From the NCBI RefSeq assembly GCF_025751515.1, contig NZ_JAOWLE010000004.1, forward strand, positions 62,001-126,000: 64,000 nt of DNA, read 5' to 3'. Under the pieces are notes generated by a model that worked only from the letters and a program-made list of their open reading frames with translations, searched no databases and was not told where the DNA came from. Positions 8,866 through 18,106 of this stretch are shown in pieces. Source of the DNA: Actibacterium sp. XHP0104. GTDB taxonomy: Bacteria > Pseudomonadota > Alphaproteobacteria > Rhodobacterales > Rhodobacteraceae. How positions within the stretch are numbered: position 1 is the first letter of the stretch; every line of letters starts with the position of its first letter. The position numbers were made by a program, and so were the translations under genes.

Positions 8866-9359
8866 CACCGGCCGATCTGGTCGTCACACGCCAGGGCGCG
8901 CGGCTGTTAGGCCACACCCTGCCCTGCGCCATCGGTCGCGGCGGCATCCGCACCGACAAGCGCGAGGGCGACGGCGCCACGCCGGTGGGCTCGCATCGCA
9001 TCGTCGGGCTGCTCTATCGGCCCGACCGCATTACCCGCCCCACGCCCTGGGCCATGCCGATCGGCCCGCGCGATCTGTGGTCGGATGACGGGGCCGACCC
9101 GGCCTATAACCACCTCGTGCGCGCGCCCTATGCCGCCAGCCACGAACGCCTGCGCCGCGCCGATCCCTTGTATGACATGGTGATGATCACCGACTGGAAC
9201 TGGCCCGACGCGGTGCCGGGGCGCGGCTCGGCCATCTTTCTGCATCAATGGCGCCGGCCGCGTTACCCGACCGAAGGCTGCGTGGCCTTTGACCGCCCCA
9301 CCCTGCTGTGGGTCGCGCAGAACATGCCGCCGGGCAGCCGGATGATCGTGCGGCCCTAG
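8862..9359 (+). CDS. L,D-transpeptidase catalytic-domain (YkuD-like) protein
   Basis: 165 residues, GTG start overlapping the ribA stop (GTGA), so probably translationally coupled. The YkuD active-site pattern is present: FLHQWRRPRYPTEGCVAF with the catalytic Cys near residue 140 and the preceding His. Proteins of this fold cross-link peptidoglycan or anchor proteins to it in the periplasm. No signal peptide or membrane helix is visible in the N-terminus, which is odd for a periplasmic enzyme. It shares a CTAG stop tetranucleotide with the convergent yggS. Confidence 0.85.
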   Translation: MTPADLVVTRQGARLLGHTLPCAIGRGGIRTDKREGDGATPVGSHRIVGLLYRPDRITRPTPWAMPIGPRDLWSDDGADPAYNHLVRAPYAASHERLRRADPLYDMVMITDWNWPDAVPGRGSAIFLHQWRRPRYPTEGCVAFDRPTLLWVAQNMPPGSRMIVRP

Positions 9360-10003
9360 CCGCGCTGCCCGAAAATCGCGCTGCCCACCCGCACATGGGT
9401 CGCGCCCAGCGCCACGGCGCGTTCGAAATCGTCGCTCATGCCCATCGACAGACCAGCCAGCCGGTTGCGCGCGGCGATCTTGGCCAGCAGGGCGAAATGC
9501 AGGCTGGGTTCCTCGTCGACGGGCGGGATGCACATCAGCCCCACCAGCGGCAGGCCCAACTCTCGGCACAGCGCCACAAGGTCATCGACCTCGCCCAGCG
9601 CGACACCCGCCTTTTGCGATTCGTCGCCGGTGTTGACCTGAATGAACAGTTTGGGATGGCGGCCGATCTCGTCGCCGATCATCTTGATCCGCCGGGCCAG
9701 TTTTTCGCTATCGACCGTGTGGATCACGTCGAACAGTTCCAGCGCAGGGCGCACCTTGTTGCTTTGCAGCGGGCCGATCAGGTGCAGTTGCACCCCGTCG
9801 AACCGTTCTTTGAAGGCCGGCCACTTGCCCTCGGCCTCTTGCACGCGGTTTTCGCCGAACACGCGGTGGCCTTGTTGCAGCACCTCTTCGACGCGTTCCA
9901 GAGGTTGCACCTTGGACACGGCAATCAGCGTTACCGCCCCCGCATCGCGTCCCGCGTCGGATTCGGCCTTGGCGATTTTGCTTTGGATATCGGTCAAGCC
10001 CAT
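9356..10003 (-). CDS. yggS: PLP homeostasis protein (YggS/PLPBP family)
   Basis: 215 residues of the alanine-racemase-like TIM-barrel family without a racemase C-domain. The PLP lysine is in LIAVSKVQPLERV near residue 30. Further motifs are FGENRVQE, LHLIGPLQSNK, the HTVDSEKLA segment and SMGMSDDFERAV near the end. It binds and buffers pyridoxal phosphate in the cytoplasm. It is a single-gene unit whose 3' end shares a CTAG with the L,D-transpeptidase-like gene. Confidence 0.92.
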   Translation of the reverse strand: MGLTDIQSKIAKAESDAGRDAGAVTLIAVSKVQPLERVEEVLQQGHRVFGENRVQEAEGKWPAFKERFDGVQLHLIGPLQSNKVRPALELFDVIHTVDSEKLARRIKMIGDEIGRHPKLFIQVNTGDESQKAGVALGEVDDLVALCRELGLPLVGLMCIPPVDEEPSLHFALLAKIAARNRLAGLSMGMSDDFERAVALGATHVRVGSAIFGQRG

Positions 10004-10039
10004 GGCGCACCTCGTGACTGTTGCTGCGACCGGGGTAGC

Positions 10040-10070
10040 AAAAAGAAAAGAGCGGGCACAAGGCCCGCTC
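10040..10070 (-). terminator. Rho-independent terminator of the porin gene
   Basis: On the minus strand, 26 nt after the porin stop, an 8-bp GC-rich stem GAGCGGGC / GCCCGCTC with a 5-nt loop is followed by a T-rich tract (TTTTCTTTTT). Confidence 0.9.
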
Positions 10071-10095
10071 TTCCCTTAATCAGACTGAGTTCAGA

Positions 10096-10947
10096 TTAGA
10101 ACTTCAGCGAGATACCAGCAGCAGTGGTGGTCACGTCGTTACGCTCACCGGTCTGAGCCAGCAGGGTGGCGCCGCCGCCCAGGTCGTAGGTGACGAACAC
10201 GGTGTAGTCGTCGGTGTCGGCGACATCGTTCATCAGGTAGTTGGCGCCAACGGTCAGGCCGTTAGCCGAGTACTGGGCCGAAACGTCCCACTGCTCGGTG
10301 TCGCCGTTGTTGTCACCTTCCCAGTAGGCGGTGCGAACTTCGAAGGCGTCCATCGACAGGCCAGCCGACACAGCGGTCAGGTCGCCCAGGTCCGAATCTT
10401 CGTAGGCCAGACCGAAGGAGGCACCCATGCCGCCCAGGTCGCCCGACCAGTTGATGCCAACGCCGGTGGCGTCGTCAAAATCAGCGTACGAGGCCGAGAA
10501 GCCGAAGTCGCCGAACTGGTAGTCGTAGCGCAGGATGTTCTGGTTGTCGCTGTTGTCGACGTAGCCGCCCCACAGTTCGTAGTCCAGACCGATGATGCGG
10601 TGAACTTCGGTGATGCGCTTGTCCAGGGCACCGTCGGTGTTACCCAGGGTCAGGGTGCCGAAAGCGCCCGAAACCGAAACCCACGAACCGTCCGAAACGC
10701 CCGAGCCAGCTTTCGCCAGGTTGGCGGCGTCTTCGTTTTCATCGTATTCGATGAAAGCCGAGAACGACAGACCGTTGTCGGTTTCGCCCGACATGTTCAC
10801 GTACAGGTCGACGTTGTGATAGATGATGGCGTCAGCGCCTTCGACGTCCAGAACACCCATGGTGCCCATGCCGCTCAGTTTCACTTCGGCGGAAGCGATG
10901 CCAGCAGTCGCGATCAGCGCGGTGGTGGCAAAGAGAACCTTTTTCAT
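10096..10947 (-). CDS. Outer membrane porin, Rhodobacter type
   Basis: 283 residues. A clear Sec signal peptide (MKKVLFATTALIATAGIASA, cut before EVKLSG) is followed by a Gly/Asp/Asn-rich mature part. It alternates as beta-strands (for example SWVSVSGAFGTLTLGNTDG) and ends in Phe (ISLKF), the outer-membrane insertion signal. It forms a general diffusion channel, presumably a trimer. A GAGGGAAA Shine-Dalgarno precedes the ATG. Uniform C-rich codon choice and a strong terminator fit high expression. Confidence 0.92.
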   Translation of the reverse strand: MKKVLFATTALIATAGIASAEVKLSGMGTMGVLDVEGADAIIYHNVDLYVNMSGETDNGLSFSAFIEYDENEDAANLAKAGSGVSDGSWVSVSGAFGTLTLGNTDGALDKRITEVHRIIGLDYELWGGYVDNSDNQNILRYDYQFGDFGFSASYADFDDATGVGINWSGDLGGMGASFGLAYEDSDLGDLTAVSAGLSMDAFEVRTAYWEGDNNGDTEQWDVSAQYSANGLTVGANYLMNDVADTDDYTVFVTYDLGGGATLLAQTGERNDVTTTAAGISLKF

Positions 10948-11079
10948 GGTTTTCCCTCATTCATTAAAAGGTGACCTCAACCCGATGTGAGCTGAGTATG
11001 CTGCTGTGTCGCTCTTTGCCGGACCAAATGCAACAAAACCGGCCAGCCCGATCTGATTGGCGATGCAAATGATGCACCT

Positions 11080-11131
11080 TTGCCACACCGCAGCATGCCA
11101 CCCTATACCGCTATATATAGGCCGGTATGGG
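11080..11131 (+). promoter_or_regulatory. Putative promoter and nested dyad upstream of the DUF3576 gene
   Basis: A possible -35 TTGCCA (11080-11085) is followed after 18 nt by TATACC (11104-11109). Overlapping the latter are ATACCG / CGGTAT half-sites (11105-11110 and 11123-11128) around the perfect palindrome CTATATATAG (11111-11120). This looks like an operator over a -10 element, about 70 nt before the ATG. The transcription start is not known. Confidence 0.35.
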
Positions 11132-11196
11132 AAAATCCTTGTTCCCGCCCCACCCCTCGGCTAGAGATCAGCTAGAACTTACAGGGGCAGCATCCC

Positions 11197-11733
11197 ATGA
11201 CCTTGAAGAGACTCATGCGCATTACCGCGATGGCGCTGGCAACCGCCAGCTTGACCGGTTGCGGCGGCATTGGCAGCGGCGACAGCGGCCTGTTCGGCGG
11301 CCGCAAACAGCCGACCGCGACCACCCCCGAACGCGAGGCCGAGCTGGAGCTGCAGCGCCAGAACCTGGCTGGATACGAGGACCGCAATCGCGAAACCATC
11401 TGGGATCTGTTCAATAATGCCGACAATCCCAACACCACGGTCGAGGTGAACAGATACCTCTGGCAGGCCTCGCTCGAGGTTCTCAGCTTTCTGCCGGTCG
11501 AATCGATCGATCCGTTCTCGGGCGTGATCGTCACCGGCTATGGCACCCCGCCGGGCGGCGGCCGCGCCTATCGCGCCACCGTCTATGTGCAGGATCCCTC
11601 GCTGGATGCGCGCGCGCTGAAACTGGCCATGGCCACCAAGTCTGGCCCGGTTGCGGCCTCGACCGTGCGCGCCGTCGAAGATGCGATTCTGACCCGCGCC
11701 CGCCAGTTGCGGGTGCGCGACGGCAAGCTCTGA
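11197..11733 (+). CDS. DUF3576 domain lipoprotein
   Basis: 178 residues. A lipoprotein signal with lipobox LTGC places the lipidated Cys near residue 22, so the mature protein is probably anchored in the outer membrane. The mature domain (IWDLFNNADNPNTTVEVNRYLWQASLEVLSFLP, quoted parts IWDLFN and VNRYLWQASLEVL) is the DUF3576 family, common in alphaproteobacteria and without known function. It is followed by an intrinsic terminator before leuS. Confidence 0.88.
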   Translation: MTLKRLMRITAMALATASLTGCGGIGSGDSGLFGGRKQPTATTPEREAELELQRQNLAGYEDRNRETIWDLFNNADNPNTTVEVNRYLWQASLEVLSFLPVESIDPFSGVIVTGYGTPPGGGRAYRATVYVQDPSLDARALKLAMATKSGPVAASTVRAVEDAILTRARQLRVRDGKL

Positions 11734-11764
11734 CTTTACGGCCCCGCGCCGCACGACTATGACC

Positions 11765-11790
11765 ACGCCGGGCCATTGCGCCCGGCGTTT
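11765..11790 (+). terminator. Hairpin terminator between DUF3576 gene and leuS
   Basis: A perfect 9-bp stem ACGCCGGGC / GCCCGGCGT with a 6-nt loop, followed only by TTT. Probably a weak or partial terminator, so some read-through into leuS is likely. Confidence 0.65.
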
Positions 11791-11811
11791 GACTGACAAG
11801 GACCAAGAAAC

Positions 11812-14472
11812 ATGTCCCGTTTTGAGCCCCGCGAGATCGAGCCCAAATGGCAAGCCGCCTGGGATAAGGCCGGCACATTCACCGCCACCCGCGATCCGGC
11901 CAAGGAAAAATACTATGTCCTGGAAATGTTCCCCTACCCGTCGGGGCGCATCCACATGGGCCATGTGCGCAACTACACCATGGGCGACGTGGTCGCGCGG
12001 TATAAGTCGTCTTGCGGGTTCTCGGTTCTGCACCCGATGGGCTGGGATGCGTTCGGCATGCCCGCCGAAAACGCCGCCATGGAAAAAGGCGTGCATCCGG
12101 GCGACTGGACCTACAAGAACATCGCCGACATGCGCGACCAGATGAAACCGCTGGGCCTGTCCATCGACTGGAGCCGCGAACTGGCCACCTGCGACCCCGA
12201 ATATTACGGCCAGCAGCAGGCCATGTTCATCGACATGATGGACAAGGGCCTGGTCTATCGCAAAAACGCCGTGGTGAACTGGGACCCGGTCGATATGACC
12301 GTGCTGGCCAACGAACAGGTCGAAGACGGGCGCGGCTGGCGCTCGGGCGCGCTGGTCGAACGGCGCGAGCTGACGCAATGGTTCTTCAAGATCAGCGAGT
12401 TCTCCGAGGAACTGCTGTCGGCCCTCGACGGGCTGGATGACTGGCCCGAAAAGGTCAAGCTGATGCAGCGCAACTGGATCGGCAAATCGCGCGGCCTGCA
12501 ATTTGCGTTCTCGACCGTCGATGCCCCCGACGGCCATGATCGGATCGAGGTCTACACCACCCGCCCCGACACGCTGATGGGCGCGTCTTTCGTCGGCATC
12601 TCGCCCGATCACCCGCTGGCCAAACATCTCGAGGCCCATGACGAGAAAATCGCCGCCTTCACCGCCGAATGCCGCCGTGGTGGCACCACCGAAGAGGCGA
12701 TCGAAACCGCCGAAAAGCTGGGCTATGACACCGGCATCCGTGTGCGTCATCCCTTTGACAACGCTTGGGAACTGCCGGTCTACATCGCCAACTTCATCCT
12801 GATGGATTACGGCACCGGCGCAGTTTTCGGCTGCCCGGCCCATGACCAGCGCGATTTCGAATTCGCGACCAAATACGCCCTGCCGATCACCCCCGTGTTC
12901 GAGCCCGAAAACGCCGGCATCGACCCGACCGAGGCCTATGTGCCGCTGAAATCGGAAAAGGTGCGCTATGTTCGCGGATTCGCGGGCGACAGCCTGCAAA
13001 CCGGCGAAGACGCGGTGAACGCCGCCATCGATTTCTGCGAATCCCAGGGCGTGGGCCATGGCGTGACCAAATTCCGCCTGCGCGACTGGGGCCTGTCGCG
13101 CCAACGCTATTGGGGCTGCCCGATTCCGGTGATCCACTGCGAAAGCTGCGGCGTGGTGCCCGAGGCCAAGGAAAACCTGCCGGTCGAGCTGCCCAAGGAC
13201 GTGACCTTTGACAAGCCCGGCAACCCGCTTGACCGTCACCCGACCTGGCGCAACTGCACCTGCCCGCAATGCGGCGCCGACGCCCGGCGCGAAACCGACA
13301 CGATGGACACGTTCGTGGACAGCAGCTGGTACTACGCCCGCTTTACCGCGCCGCGCGCCACCACGCCCACCAGCGCCGAGGATGTCGAATACTGGATGAA
13401 CGTCGACCAGTATATCGGCGGCATCGAACACGCGATTCTGCACCTGCTTTATTCGCGCTTCTTTGCCCGTGCGATGCAGATCACCGGCCACCTGCCGAAA
13501 AAGGCGATCGAGCCGTTCAATGCTCTGTTTACCCAGGGCATGGTCACGCATGAGATTTATCTGACCCGCGACGAAAACGGCCGCCCGGTCTATCACCTGC
13601 CCGAGGACGTTTTGACGTTCTCAGACCTCGACGGGCAACGCCGTGCCATTCTGAAGTCGGAGGCCAAAGAACAAGGACTCTCGAGCGAGAACTTCCAACT
13701 CAATATGCAAGTGGCTCTCGACAACCTGAAGAAGGTTACGAATGCCGATGGCGCATTCTCCGATGTCGAGATCATCCCCTCGGCCAAGATGTCGAAATCG
13801 AAAAAGAACGTGGTCGACCCGGTCAACATCATCAGCGCCTATGGCGCCGATACCGCGCGCTGGTTTGTGCTGTCCGACAGCCCGCCGGAGCGTGATGTCG
13901 AATGGACGGCCTCGGGCGCCGAAGCGGCCTATAAACACTTGGGTCGCGTCTGGCGCATGGCCAATGACATCGCCGCGCAGAGCGGCGCAGGCGAGGGCGA
14001 CGAAGACCTGCTGCGCGCCCTGCACAAGGCCATTCACAACGTCACGATGGGCATCGAAAGCTTTGGCTTCAACACCTCGATCGCCCAGCTGTATGGCCTG
14101 GCCAATACCATCCAGAAATCCAAGGCCGGTGCCGATGCGCGTCGTCATGCGATGCTGATGATGGCGCAGCTGATGTCGCCCATGACCCCGCACCTGTCCG
14201 AGGAAATCTGGGCGCTGCTGGGCGGCGAAGGCCTGATCGCCGACGCCCCCTGGCCCAAGGCCGACCCCGCGATGCTGGTCGAGGATACCGTGACCCTGCC
14301 GATCCAGATCAACGGCAAGCGCAAGGCGGAAATCAGCGTGCCCAAGGACATGCCCAAGGAAGAGGTTGAAAAGCTGGCCCTTGCGCATGATGCTGTGGTC
14401 AAGGCGCTGAATGGCGGCGCCCCGAAAAAACTGATCGTTGTTCCGGGCCGCATCATCAATGTCGTCATCTGA
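11812..14472 (+). CDS. leuS: Leucine--tRNA ligase
   Basis: 886 residues, class I synthetase. The HIGH-type motif is HMGH (48-51) in [14 protein letters not shown], the editing domain lies in the middle, the WYYARF segment follows, and KMSKS is at 659-663. It charges tRNA-Leu. An unusual stretch at about residues 600-648, just before KMSKS, is rich in Gln, Glu, Ser and Asn. It uses codons (TTG, CTC, TCA, GGA, CAA) that are scarce in the rest of the gene, which suggests an in-frame insert in the leucine-specific domain. The gene is 4-gene-linked with lptE, holA and GST; its stop overlaps the lptE start. Confidence 0.97.
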   Translation: MSRFEPREIEPKWQAAWDKAGTFTATRDPAKEKYYVLEMFPYPSGRIHMGHVRNYTMGDVVARYKSSCGFSVLHPMGWDAFGMPAENAAMEKGVHPGDWTYKNIADMRDQMKPLGLSIDWSRELATCDPEYYGQQQAMFIDMMDKGLVYRKNAVVNWDPVDMTVLANEQVEDGRGWRSGALVERRELTQWFFKISEFSEELLSALDGLDDWPEKVKLMQRNWIGKSRGLQFAFSTVDAPDGHDRIEVYTTRPDTLMGASFVGISPDHPLAKHLEAHDEKIAAFTAECRRGGTTEEAIETAEKLGYDTGIRVRHPFDNAWELPVYIANFILMDYGTGAVFGCPAHDQRDFEFATKYALPITPVFEPENAGIDPTEAYVPLKSEKVRYVRGFAGDSLQTGEDAVNAAIDFCESQGVGHGVTKFRLRDWGLSRQRYWGCPIPVIHCESCGVVPEAKENLPVELPKDVTFDKPGNPLDRHPTWRNCTCPQCGADARRETDTMDTFVDSSWYYARFTAPRATTPTSAEDVEYWMNVDQYIGGIEHAILHLLYSRFFARAMQITGHLPKKAIEPFNALFTQGMVTHEIYLTRDENGRPVYHLPEDVLTFSDLDGQRRAILKSEAKEQGLSSENFQLNMQVALDNLKKVTNADGAFSDVEIIPSAKMSKSKKNVVDPVNIISAYGADTARWFVLSDSPPERDVEWTASGAEAAYKHLGRVWRMANDIAAQSGAGEGDEDLLRALHKAIHNVTMGIESFGFNTSIAQLYGLANTIQKSKAGADARRHAMLMMAQLMSPMTPHLSEEIWALLGGEGLIADAPWPKADPAMLVEDTVTLPIQINGKRKAEISVPKDMPKEEVEKLALAHDAVVKALNGGAPKKLIVVPGRIINVVI

Positions 14473-14956
14473 CCGCCGCGCATTCCTGACCCTGCTGGCC
14501 GGCCTGCCGGCTCTGGCAGCCTGCGGGTTTGAGCCGGTCTATGGCACCGGCGGCGCGGCAGAGGCGCTGCGCGGCACCGTGCGCGCGGCCGATCCAAAAA
14601 ATCGCGATGAATATCATCTGGTTACCAGGTTCGAACAACGTCTTGGGCGCCCGCAAACCCCGGTTTACGATCTGTCCTATAAACTGACGGTCGACACCGA
14701 GGCCCTGGCCATCAACGCCAATGACGACGCGCTGCGCTATCACCTGTTGGGCAAGGTCGAATTCACCCTGACCGACCGGCGCAGCGGTGCGGTGGCCCTT
14801 TCGGGCGCGGTCGACAGCTACACCGGGTATTCGGCAACGGGCACCACGGTCTCGACCCTGACCGCCGAACAGGATGCCCATGAACGGCTGATGGTGATCC
14901 TGGCCGATCAGGTCGTCACCCGCCTGTTGGGTGCCGCGGGGGGGCTGACCCCGTGA
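14459..14956 (+). CDS. lptE: LPS-assembly lipoprotein LptE
   Basis: 165 residues starting at the ATG that overlaps the leuS stop. A twin-Arg-like N-terminus ([13 protein letters not shown]) leads to a lipobox LAAC with the lipidated Cys near 25. The mature domain has the LptE pattern GFEPVYG right after the Cys, and [16 protein letters not shown] in the middle. LptE plugs the LptD barrel that inserts lipopolysaccharide into the outer membrane. The leuS-lptE-holA order is conserved in proteobacteria and supports the call. Confidence 0.9.
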   Translation: MSSSDRRAFLTLLAGLPALAACGFEPVYGTGGAAEALRGTVRAADPKNRDEYHLVTRFEQRLGRPQTPVYDLSYKLTVDTEALAINANDDALRYHLLGKVEFTLTDRRSGAVALSGAVDSYTGYSATGTTVSTLTAEQDAHERLMVILADQVVTRLLGAAGGLTP

Positions 14957-15972
14957 AGCTGACCGGCCGCGACGCGAACCGCTATTTCGCCCGGCCCGAG
15001 CCAAACCGGATGGGTCTGCTGATATTCGGCGCCGACGCCATGCGCGTGGCCCTGAAACGCCAAGAGGTCATCGCCGCGCTGATCGGTCCCCAGGGCGAAG
15101 AGGAAATGCGCCTGACCCGGATCAACGCCTCCGAACTGCGGTCAGACCCCGCCGCCCTGTCCGACGCCATCAAGGCACAAAGCTTTTTCCCCGGCCCGCG
15201 CGTGGCCTTTGTCGAAGACGCCACCGATGCGCTGGCCCCCACGATCAAGGCCGCGATCGAGGATTGGCAAGAGGGCGATGCGCAGGTGATCGTCACCGCC
15301 AAGCAGCTGACCGCCAAATCGGCGCTGCGCAAGATATTCGAGACCCACCCCAACGCCTATGCCGCCGGCATCTATGACGACCCGCCCTCGCGCGAGGAGA
15401 TCGAGGCCGAACTGACCCGCGCCGGGGTGCGGCCCGATGCCGACGCCATGGCCGCGCTGACCGCCCTGTCGCGTGAGATCGACCCGGGAGATTTCCGGCA
15501 AACCCTTGAAAAACTGTCTCTTTACAAATTTCAGGACAGCACCCCCGCCACCGCCGAGGATGTTGCCGCCTGCGCGCCCAGCTCGACCGAGGCCGATATG
15601 GACGACGTTCTGCACGTCGTCGCCGAGGGCCGCACCGGCGAGGTTGGTCCGCTGATCGGCAAGCTGGAAAGCCAGGGCATAACCCCGGTCAGCCTGTGCA
15701 TCGGCGCCACCCGCCATTTCCGCGCCCTGCATGCCGCCGCCGCCGATCCGGGCGGGGTGTCGTCCGGCATCGCCCGCCTGCGCCCGCCGGTTTTCGGCCC
15801 GCGCCGCGACCGCATGGCGCGGCAGGCGTCAAGCTGGGGCATGGCGCGGCTGGAACAGGCGCTGGCGCAACTGACCGACACCGATCTGCAACTGCGCTCG
15901 ACCTCGCGCGCGCCGGCAATGGCGGTGGTTGAACGCACGCTGCTACGGCTGGCCTCGATGGCGCGTCGCTAA
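14953..15972 (+). CDS. holA: DNA polymerase III subunit delta
   Basis: 339 residues with a GTG start overlapping the lptE stop (GTGA). The delta-family pattern is seen in LIFGADAMRVALKR, the loader fold in SFFPGPRVAFVEDA, and VIVTAKQLTAKSALRK near 110. The C-terminal helical collar contains ATRHFRALHAAA. Delta opens the sliding clamp in the replicative clamp loader. Like other deltas it lacks an ATP-binding P-loop. Confidence 0.9.
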   Translation: MKLTGRDANRYFARPEPNRMGLLIFGADAMRVALKRQEVIAALIGPQGEEEMRLTRINASELRSDPAALSDAIKAQSFFPGPRVAFVEDATDALAPTIKAAIEDWQEGDAQVIVTAKQLTAKSALRKIFETHPNAYAAGIYDDPPSREEIEAELTRAGVRPDADAMAALTALSREIDPGDFRQTLEKLSLYKFQDSTPATAEDVAACAPSSTEADMDDVLHVVAEGRTGEVGPLIGKLESQGITPVSLCIGATRHFRALHAAAADPGGVSSGIARLRPPVFGPRRDRMARQASSWGMARLEQALAQLTDTDLQLRSTSRAPAMAVVERTLLRLASMARR

Positions 15973-16032
15973 AACCCTTGCGGGAATCTGTTCCGCCGGG
16001 TCAGATGGGGCGAAACCAACAAAGGACACGGC

Positions 16033-16629
16033 ATGTATCAGGTCATCGGAAACCTCAAAAGCCGCACCCTGCGCGTGCTGTGGATGCTCGAAGAACTGGG
16101 CCTGCCCTATTCCAACGTCAACTCCGGCCCGCGCTCGGATGATGCGCTGGCGGTGAACCCGTCGGGCAAGGTGCCGGTGCTGATCTGCGATGGCGGCACG
16201 CTGATCGATTCGACCGCGATCCTGTCGTTCCTGGCCGATACCCACAAATCGCTGACCTATCCGGCGGGCACATTCGCCCGCGCCAAACAGGACAGCATGA
16301 CCCATTTCCTGCTGGATGAGGTCGACGGCACCCTATGGACCGCCGCGCGCCACACCTTTGTCTTGCCCGAAGAACGGCGCATGCCCGCGGTCAAGGACAG
16401 CCTGCGCTGGGAATTCGCCCGCAGCATGGACACCTTGAACCGGCGTCTGGGCGATGGGAAATTCTTGATGGGCAGCGAAATGACCGTGCCCGATATCATC
16501 GCCACCCATTGCCTCAGCTGGGCCACCAACGCCAATTTCCCGGTCGAGCATCCGGCCCTGGTCGATTACATGAACCGCATGACCGCGCGCCCGGCCTATC
16601 AGCGCATGATCGCCCGCGCCACGTCCTGA
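16033..16629 (+). CDS. Glutathione S-transferase family protein
   Basis: 198 residues. The N-terminal thioredoxin-like domain includes KSRTLRVLWMLEELGLPY, the NPSGKVPVL cis-Pro loop, and LIDSTAILSFLAD. The C-terminal helical domain has the MTVPDIIATHCL N-capping box (S/TxxD). It is a soluble GST of unknown substrate. It is last in the leuS cluster and its 3' end overlaps the flavoprotein gene on the other strand by 31 nt. Confidence 0.88.
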   Translation: MYQVIGNLKSRTLRVLWMLEELGLPYSNVNSGPRSDDALAVNPSGKVPVLICDGGTLIDSTAILSFLADTHKSLTYPAGTFARAKQDSMTHFLLDEVDGTLWTAARHTFVLPEERRMPAVKDSLRWEFARSMDTLNRRLGDGKFLMGSEMTVPDIIATHCLSWATNANFPVEHPALVDYMNRMTARPAYQRMIARATS

Positions 16630-17774
16630 GCCGCCCAGCGCCCCGTCGCCAGGCAGGCGGTCAGCAGATAGCCGCCCGTGGGTGCCTCCCAGTCCAGCAT
16701 CTCTCCGGCGCACCAGACGCCCGGCTTGTCACGCAGTTCCAGCCCCGGCGTCAGCCCGTCCCACATCACCCCGCCCGCGGTCGAAATCGCCTCGTCAATC
16801 GGGCGCGGGCCGGCGTGGTGCACCGGCAGATGTTTGACTAACCCGGCCAAATCCGCGCCTTCGGGCAGGGGGCGGCCGAATTCCAGCAACAGCGCCAGCC
16901 GCACCGGATCAAGGCCCAGAGCCTTGCGCAGATGGTTGCCCAGGCTGGCCTTGCCGCGCGGTCGCGCCAGCCGGGCGGCGATCTTGTCGGCGGGCCAGTC
17001 GGGCATCAGGTCGATGGCCAGATCCGCGCCCTCGCGCAGGTCACGCGACACGGCATAGATGCCGCCGCCCTCTAGCCCGCGCGCCGAAATCACATATTCC
17101 GCCCGCACCCGACGCGCGCCCGCGATCAGCTCGGTGCCCTTGACCGGCTGGCCGAACTGTTTGCGCATCGGGTCCGACCACGGCACCACGAATCCCATAT
17201 TGGCCGGCTGAAACGGCGCCAGCGGGCTGTGATCACGCAGCGCCTCAACCCAGGCCCCGTCCGAGCCCAACCGCGCCCAGCTGGCCCCGCCCAGCGCCAG
17301 GATCGTCGCATCGGGCGTCAGGTGGATCTCACCCGCAGGCGTGTCAAAAACAGTCTCTGTTCCGGCCCAACTGCGCCATTTCCACCGGGTTTCGACCCGC
17401 ACGCCCTGCGCCGCCAGCCGCCCCATCCAGGCGCGCAACAGCGGCGAGGCCTTCATCACGCTCGGAAACACCCGGCCCGACGATCCGGTGAACACCTCTT
17501 GGCCCAGACCCCGCGCCCAGTCCCGCACCTGCTCGGGGCCAAATGCGGTCAGCATCGGGCGCAGATGCGAACCCTCGGGGCCATAGGCGGCGACGAAATT
17601 GGGCAGCGGTTCGTCCTTGGTCAGGTTCAGCCCCGACTTGCCCGCCATCAGGAACTTGCGCCCGACCGAGGGCTTGGCCTCGGCCAGCGTGACCCGCGCC
17701 CCGGCCGCCGACAACACATCCGCCGCCATCAGCCCCGCCGGGCCGGCGCCGATGATCAGCACCTGCGCGCTCAT
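16599..17774 (-). CDS. FAD-dependent oxidoreductase, HI0933/TIGR03862-like
   Basis: 391 residues. An N-terminal dinucleotide-binding motif VLIIGAGPAGLMAADVL is followed by VGRKFLMAGKSGLNLT, the hallmark of HI0933-type flavoproteins. The family C-terminal FAD motif is GGYLLTACLATGRWAA, and STAGGV lies near 335. The physiological substrate of this group is not known. It is monocistronic on the minus strand, divergent from the HNH gene across about 40 nt. Confidence 0.88.
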   Translation of the reverse strand: MSAQVLIIGAGPAGLMAADVLSAAGARVTLAEAKPSVGRKFLMAGKSGLNLTKDEPLPNFVAAYGPEGSHLRPMLTAFGPEQVRDWARGLGQEVFTGSSGRVFPSVMKASPLLRAWMGRLAAQGVRVETRWKWRSWAGTETVFDTPAGEIHLTPDATILALGGASWARLGSDGAWVEALRDHSPLAPFQPANMGFVVPWSDPMRKQFGQPVKGTELIAGARRVRAEYVISARGLEGGGIYAVSRDLREGADLAIDLMPDWPADKIAARLARPRGKASLGNHLRKALGLDPVRLALLLEFGRPLPEGADLAGLVKHLPVHHAGPRPIDEAISTAGGVMWDGLTPGLELRDKPGVWCAGEMLDWEAPTGGYLLTACLATGRWAAQDVARAIMR

Positions 17775-17812
17775 GCTTGCCCCGCGCCGCGCGCGGCCCC
17801 ATTCTGCCCGGC

Positions 17813-18106
17813 ATGACCGACCCGACCTGCCCGCTGTGCGGCCGCCCCATCCCGGCGGAGGCGCAACAAAGCCAGCACCACCTGACCCCGCGCCTGCGCG
17901 GCGGCAAGGGCGGGCCGACGGTGTTGCTGCATCAGATCTGTCACAATGAAATCCACGCCACGCTTTCCGAAACCGAACTGGCCCGCAGCTATAACACCAT
18001 CGAGGCGCTGCGCAGCCACCCGCGGCTGGAAAAATTCATCCGCTGGGTGGCCGGGCGCCCGGCGACCTTTCATTCGAAAACGCCGGGGCCGCGTCGCCGG
18101 CCCTAG
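17813..18106 (+). CDS. Small HNH-type nuclease-fold protein
   Basis: 97 residues from the ATG at 17813; an upstream in-frame start exists but overlaps the probable promoter. The zinc-like pair CPLCG near the N-terminus, then SQHHLTPRLRGG and LHQICHNEIHATLSE, give an HNH finger (His-His ... Asn ... His). Such stand-alone proteins may be nicking or restriction-like nucleases, but no function is known here. No partner methylase or toxin-antitoxin gene is adjacent. It shares a CTAG stop with the hydratase-like gene. Confidence 0.8.
   Translation: MTDPTCPLCGRPIPAEAQQSQHHLTPRLRGGKGGPTVLLHQICHNEIHATLSETELARSYNTIEALRSHPRLEKFIRWVAGRPATFHSKTPGPRRRP

Noticed and set aside
11179-13596. 805-codon open frame on the minus strand opposite leuS
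   Set aside because: It is a GC-skew shadow of leuS; low-complexity Gly/His/Arg/Ala composition, no family match, and leuS is complete on the other strand.
13608-13760. LeuS insert considered as an intein
   Set aside because: About 45-50 residues is far too short for an intein, and no splicing Cys/Ser, His-Asn end or endonuclease motifs are seen.
17813-18106. HNH gene considered as part of a restriction or other defence system
   Set aside because: No methylase, specificity subunit or toxin-antitoxin partner is adjacent; neighbours are metabolic genes.
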